Shown here: piece by piece, positions 59,983 through 64,000 of the stretch
How the letters are laid out: each line of letters opens with the position of its first letter
How positions within the stretch are numbered: the first letter of the stretch is position 1
Source: Schizochytrium sp. CCTCC M209059
Lineage: Eukaryota > Sar > Bigyra > Thraustochytrida > Thraustochytriidae
Length of the DNA stretch: 64,000 bases
Direction: 5' to 3'
Assembly (NCBI GenBank): GCA_000818945.1
Contig: KN805380.1
Location: 129,450-193,449, forward strand
Program-made: the position numbers and the translations under genes
Notes under the pieces: generated by a model
The model's input: the letters and a program-made list of their open reading frames with translations, nothing else
Database searches by the model: none
What the model was told of the DNA's origin: nothing

Positions 59983-61008
59983 ATGGAGGACCTCCCCGAG
60001 CGCTTCGGCGTCGAGGCCGCCAGCCCGTACCTCGCGCAGCCTATCACGAGGAAAGAGACGCTCGTGGGCAAGGGCAAGCTCGGCTCACAGGAGCTGCGGT
60101 GGGGGCTCTCCTCCATGCAAGGGTGGCGCGTCACCATGGAAGACGCGCACGCGCACACACTCCCGATCCCTGGAGCGCCAGACATGGCCTTTTTCGGCAT
60201 CTTTGACGGCCATGGCGGAGACCTCGCTGCAAGGTACGCCGCGGCCAACGTGCTCAACTACATTGAGGCCTCCGACGCGTACCAGGAAATGATCGAGTCG
60301 GGAACCGAAGACCCCGAGGATCAGGCCACAGCGCTGGCAAAGGCAATGATCGAGGGATTCATTGACTGCGACGAGTCCATGAAGGACCTGCGCGAGGTGA
60401 AAACCGGCCAGGACTTCTCAGGAAGCACGGGAACATGCGTCTTTGTTACGCCTACTCACTGGATCTTTGCTAATACGGGCGACTCGCGGAGCGTGCTCTT
60501 CTCCGGCGGAAAGCCCAAATTCGGTACCAAGGACCAGAAGCCCGGCGATCCCGAAGAGGAGGCCCGCGTCGTTGACGCCGGCGGCGCCATCATCGACAAC
60601 CGTGTCAACGGCGATCTGGCTTCTGCGCGTTCTTTTGGTGATTTCCGGTACAAGATCGACGATGCGCTCCCGCCATCCAAGCAGCAAATCACGGTGGTCC
60701 CCGTCACGACGATTGTCCCCCGCTCGGAGGATGATAACTTTGTCGTGCTCGCTTGCGACGGAATCTGGGATGTCATGACCAACTTTGAGTGCACCAACTT
60801 GTGTTTGGCCGCCATGCAGCTCGGCTGTGGTATCGGCACGGCCTGCGAGAAGCTCCTCGAGGAGTGTCTTATGAAATCTAGTGGCGACAACATGAGTATC
60901 ATGTTGCTCTGTCCTCCGGGCGCCCCCAAGGAGATCGGCAAGGCGAAGCCGGGCCGCGAACCTACTTTGGAGGTCATTCGCGAAGCGATGATCTCTGCCG
61001 TTATTTGA
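59983..61008 (+). CDS. PP2C-type protein serine/threonine phosphatase
   Basis: 341 residues. ATG at 59983 chosen because the upstream frame is Arg/Ala-rich leader and the family begins near here (GLSSMQGWRVTMEDAH). Metal-binding motifs: MEDAH, FDGHGG (Asp75-Gly79), SGSTGTCVFV, NTGDSRSVL and VLACDGIWDV. PP2C enzymes are Mn/Mg-dependent monomeric phosphatases; plant-type stress signalling and general MAP-kinase down-regulation are known family roles. All core motifs are intact, so it should be active. No transmembrane segment or targeting signal is obvious. Confidence 0.95.
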   Translation: MEDLPERFGVEAASPYLAQPITRKETLVGKGKLGSQELRWGLSSMQGWRVTMEDAHAHTLPIPGAPDMAFFGIFDGHGGDLAARYAAANVLNYIEASDAYQEMIESGTEDPEDQATALAKAMIEGFIDCDESMKDLREVKTGQDFSGSTGTCVFVTPTHWIFANTGDSRSVLFSGGKPKFGTKDQKPGDPEEEARVVDAGGAIIDNRVNGDLASARSFGDFRYKIDDALPPSKQQITVVPVTTIVPRSEDDNFVVLACDGIWDVMTNFECTNLCLAAMQLGCGIGTACEKLLEECLMKSSGDNMSIMLLCPPGAPKEIGKAKPGREPTLEVIREAMISAVI

Positions 61009-61501
61009 ACGCCGTCCACAGGATCCTCCTTCCATCAGACGGACGGATCGACAAACAAATTGATCGACAGACAGACACACAGACCGACAGACTATCGCAC
61101 ACATATCGTGTTTTGCTTGGGCGCCTCTCTGCGTATCTGCCTATCTGTCCGTACGCTCGCCTGTCCTGGGTGCCTCCTGCGTCTTTCTTCGAGCTCTAAG
61201 CTCCGGCGACCCTTCGTCTTCTCTTTTTTCTTTTAGAAATTCCTTGGGGTGAATCGATGTTTTTCTTGCTGTTGACATGAACGATGAACTTTTCGACTGT
61301 AGGCCTAGTTCGCTTCCGCGTCTTTGCATTGAAGAAAAGAAATGACAACGCAAAGACGACAGAAAACGACTCGCAACCACAGCAAACTAACCTAACAACG
61401 ACAAACCCTTCGTCTCTCCATTTTACATCACAAGCAAAGTGACTTTCGCGCAATTGCAATTGCGCGGCTGGAAGCGCGCGTAAGAATAGAGAGCCTTCGC
61501 T
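61009..61501. other. Convergent intergenic region (3' UTRs)
   Basis: Between the PP2C stop and the minus-strand EAPP-like gene. Contains GACAGACAGACA-type repeats near 61065-61090. No gene seen. Confidence 0.5.
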
Positions 61502-62356
61502 TTATTCCACTGCAGAAGGAAGCGCAGTGCGGAATTCGAACATGTGGTCTTCGCGTTGCACGCCAAGAGCTGTGGAGCACTCTGCACATTGGAGCACATT
61601 CTCTGCGTCTGGATCCGCTTCGAATGCATTTGTATCGCGCACATTGCAATTAAAAGCTCGCTTCGACGTGTACCACGTCTTCACACGCGGGTGCTGAGTG
61701 GTGTCGTACGCCACTGTGGAGAAGCATCCGGGGCAACTCAAGAGCGCGTCAGAGCGCGCGGCAGTCTTGTCGCGAAAATGCTTCTTCACAAAGTGCTTGT
61801 TTCGCTCGTCCTCCTCATCGTCATGGAGCCCCATCTCCTCGTCGAGTTCCTGGTTTTCATCTTCGTCTTCTTCTTGTTGTTGTTGTTGTTTTTCGTGTTT
61901 GTCCTCGAAAAGGTGGTCCTTCGTTTGCTGGTTGGCGCTTTGTTGCTTGTTGTTGCTGGCGTGTAGTGATGCAGCTGGGGTGTTTTGCTGTGTATTCTGA
62001 AAGATGTGGTTGCTCGGCAAAGACGTCCACGCAGGCGCAGTGCTAGCACCGTTTTGCGTCCGCATATTCCTCATCAGAAAAGCGATGTCTTCATCATGCG
62101 TGGACGCCTCCCCTGGATCCGTGGCCTGTGTACTCTGTGTACCATGCGCCTCTCCTTGATCATCCTCTGCTAATCTATTGCTTGCGGTGGGTGGTAGCTT
62201 GGCATGCGTCTTTGACGCACTCTCCTGAGCTTGAAGTGCTTCCGCAAGCTCGCCCATGATCGAGTGACTTTCATCCTCGCCCTCGCTGCTGTACTCGCTC
62301 GCGCTGTCTTCAAGCCGCAGCTGCTCGAGAGTGTAGAAGTCGTCGCCCATGGTCAT
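61502..62356 (-). CDS. EAPP: E2F-associated phosphoprotein (EAPP) homologue
   Basis: 284 residues. The N-terminal ~170 residues are acidic and disordered with Gln/Asp runs. The C-terminal region matches EAPP: acidic DEEMGLHDDEEDERNKHFV, then a zinc-finger-like domain CPGC ... FNCNV ... CAEC, ending HMFEFRTALPS. Human EAPP is a nuclear protein that interacts with E2F factors and stimulates their target genes, and it has also been reported with RNA polymerase II. The four zinc-ligand cysteines are in place. Good confidence, because the C-terminal motif order is the same as in the animal and fungal proteins as I recall them. Confidence 0.82.
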   Translation of the reverse strand: MTMGDDFYTLEQLRLEDSASEYSSEGEDESHSIMGELAEALQAQESASKTHAKLPPTASNRLAEDDQGEAHGTQSTQATDPGEASTHDEDIAFLMRNMRTQNGASTAPAWTSLPSNHIFQNTQQNTPAASLHASNNKQQSANQQTKDHLFEDKHEKQQQQQEEDEDENQELDEEMGLHDDEEDERNKHFVKKHFRDKTAARSDALLSCPGCFSTVAYDTTQHPRVKTWYTSKRAFNCNVRDTNAFEADPDAENVLQCAECSTALGVQREDHMFEFRTALPSAVE

Positions 62357-62532
62357 AGCCTGGTTGGCGACAATTCAGTTTTGCCAAACTTGCTTTTCGG
62401 CGGGCCAACGGGTGCGCGCACGGTTCGGAGCTTGCCGCGCGGGCGAGTCGAGGGCCATCGCGAGAGCGATCGCGCTGTCCAGAGTCCCGGGTGCGAGAGG
62501 GCAGTCTGAAACAAAGCACCGCAAAGAAGAGG

Positions 62533-63483
62533 ATGAGCGAGCCCATGGAGGTCGACGAGGCCGTCAAGAAGCCCGAAGAGGCCAGGGCCGAGGAGGGCGC
62601 GAAGAAGACGGTCGTCGTGTCTGAAGAGGCGAGCAAGGAGGCTGACTCGGCGGAAAAGGACAAATCCGTCAAGCCAGCTGAAAAGATCGCGCCGTCGGAC
62701 GCGAATACCACGGCGCAAGGATTGATGCCCAGGACGGAGGAAAACGGCGACAAAGTGGTTAAGACCAAGGACAACAAGGACGGAAACGGCGGCGAAGACA
62801 GGAATGAAGAAGACGATGACGACGAAGATGAAGAAGATGACGATGACGACGACGAAGATGACGACGACGACGATGAAGACGACGATGATGATGATGATGA
62901 TGATGATGACGACGACGATGACGACGACGGCGACGCCAAGCGCGCTTTGCAAGAGAAAAGGAATCTGGTGGAAAAGAACGAGGCCAGTAAACAGCGCGGG
63001 AATGGAGCCAAAGCTGGAAAGGCCGAGGGCGACGAAAACGAGGAGGAGGAAGAGGAAGACGACGACGACGACGATGATGACGACGACAACGATGATGATG
63101 ATGATGATGACGACGACGACGACGACGAGGACAAGAACGAGGGCAAGGTTAAAGAGGATGAGGAGGACGACGACGAAGCAGAGGACGGCGACAAGGCCGA
63201 CAAACGTATCACTTACTTTGTCAAGAACGGTCGCAAGCGACGCCGATCGAAGAAAGATCCAGTCCCAACACACGCCGAGCTTGCGGGCGAGACATTGACG
63301 ATCGCCTGCAGACAGGATCTTGTCAACTACATTAAGCTCACGATGAAGCCTGTCAGCGCGACGAATACGTCAGGTACAAGTGATGCCCCTGCTGTCGTCG
63401 CGACGGACGCCGCTGCAATAGAGGCTCCCGGTTCTGCGCCGACGTCAACGCTCACAGCTGCAGCTGCAGCTGCACAATCATAA
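62533..63483 (+). CDS. Acidic low-complexity protein, unrecognised
   Basis: 316 residues from ATG 62533; the ORF opens 14 codons earlier. Two poly-Asp/Glu tracts (about 93-140 and 175-225) are coded by GAT/GAC repeats, between Lys-rich helices. The C-terminal ~90 residues look more ordered: DKRITYFVKNGRKRRRSKK and ETLTIACRQDLVNYIKLTM. A basic cluster next to the acidic tract suggests a nuclear or histone/nucleolar-type chaperone-like role, but this is weak. An alternative is that the acidic tracts are just repeat expansion. Confidence 0.7.
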   Translation: MSEPMEVDEAVKKPEEARAEEGAKKTVVVSEEASKEADSAEKDKSVKPAEKIAPSDANTTAQGLMPRTEENGDKVVKTKDNKDGNGGEDRNEEDDDDEDEEDDDDDDEDDDDDDEDDDDDDDDDDDDDDDDDGDAKRALQEKRNLVEKNEASKQRGNGAKAGKAEGDENEEEEEEDDDDDDDDDDNDDDDDDDDDDDDEDKNEGKVKEDEEDDDEAEDGDKADKRITYFVKNGRKRRRSKKDPVPTHAELAGETLTIACRQDLVNYIKLTMKPVSATNTSGTSDAPAVVATDAAAIEAPGSAPTSTLTAAAAAAQS

Positions 63484-63908
63484 AGTACGTAAAAGTGGAA
63501 TGTTGTAAACCAAGAAGAAATTTTTCATTTCTCACGTGGTCGATGGCGTTGTTTTCTACTTGAAAGAAGAAGGAGAAGGAAAGCAAGAATCATGGCGAGT
63601 CTTACGCGATTCGTGACGGTACATAGTGCAAAGTCCTATTGGTACTACCGAGTAGCTAGCATACTACTAGGCTCTTGGCAAAGCTCGAGCAAAAACTCAA
63701 TCACACCAATCGATCAAGTGGTATGACGGGTGACGACGCGAAAGCCTCGCGAACAGGCGCGGAAGAGGACTGTTTTGGGTAAGTGGCTGCCCGAGATACG
63801 CGAGCTCGTCTTGCGCGGTGGCAATATAATCGGTCGGAGTAGGCGAAAAAACAAAGATTAGCTGACCTCACTTTCGTTTGCAGGTGCCGCGTGACGGGAA
63901 CAGGCACG
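63484..63908. other. Intergenic region
   Basis: 3' flank of the acidic-protein gene and 3' flank of the gene that continues past the window end. Short minus-strand frame at 63701-63907 is not supported. Confidence 0.45.
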
Positions 63909-64000
63909 CTACTTGGCGTCGCACTGTACCTTGGCCACCAGCGGACACTCGTACCGCGTGCCCGCGTAGCGCATCGCGGCTTTCTTGGCGTCTTGACAGC
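63909..64000 (-). CDS. 3' end of a gene continuing past the window (partial)
   Basis: The minus-strand frame ending at 63909 reads CQDAKKAAMRYAGTRYECPL then VAKVQCDAK and a TAG stop. It has balanced composition, unlike the repeat-derived frames, and runs off the window edge. Only about 30 residues are visible, so the product cannot be named. Confidence 0.4.
   Translation of the reverse strand, partial: CQDAKKAAMRYAGTRYECPLVAKVQCDAK

Noticed and set aside
63701..63907. 68-residue minus-strand frame
   Set aside because: No domain; the frame in the neighbouring register ending at 63909 is more protein-like.

Overview
The window looks like nuclear DNA from a GC-rich, intron-poor eukaryotic microbe. 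A thraustochytrid (Labyrinthulomycetes, stramenopiles) is my best guess. The reasons are long single-exon genes, a few short GT-AG introns, eukaryote-only proteins (APC2, TRAPPC4, EAPP, PI3-kinase, an RGS-like protein, a CEP192-like protein), standard stop codons and unusual domain fusions. The lineage is inferred; I could not run a database search. I saw no rRNA, tRNA, CRISPR, phage or clear transposon.

Layout. 0.8-9 kb: a TrhO-rhodanese/RluA pseudouridine synthase fusion, a split TRAPPC4 gene, and a large ankyrin protein on the minus strand. 8.45-9.01 kb: a perfect (GTC)186 array in the leader of the ankyrin gene. 9.6-21.2 kb: an unrecognised coiled-coil protein, a Baeyer-Villiger-type monooxygenase, a membrane-anchored glutaredoxin-like protein, APC2, and an RGS-like protein. 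21.6-25.0 kb: two tandem cytochrome b5-acyl-CoA dehydrogenase fusions with a 589-nt identical 5' tract. 25.3-32.2 kb: a 2,297-residue minus-strand protein with three SH3 domains, three cyclic-nucleotide-binding-like domains and a class I-like PI3-kinase. This is the most striking object in the window. A divergent ankyrin-PDZ protein follows at 33.3 kb. 35-51 kb: an orphan protein, a sulfatase, a single-pass membrane protein, an ASH/MSP-domain (CEP192/SPD-2-like) protein with an in-frame intron, a disordered basic protein and a 2OG-Fe(II) dioxygenase-like protein. 51.5-64 kb: an unrecognised conserved-looking protein, a cyclic-nucleotide-binding-like/mitochondrial-carrier-like fusion, a copper P1B-ATPase with a metallothionein-like tail, a PP2C phosphatase, an EAPP homologue, an acidic protein, and the 3' end of one more gene.

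The genes do not form one pathway. Signalling recurs (PI3K, RGS, PP2C, ankyrin/PDZ scaffolds, two cyclic-nucleotide-binding-like fusions), as do cell-cycle proteins (APC2, CEP192-like, EAPP). Intergenic regions are full of tetra- and pentanucleotide repeats. Close to start codons these repeats are oriented so that the coding strand tends to carry the purine-rich form (GCAAG, GAGC, CAGC, GAC).
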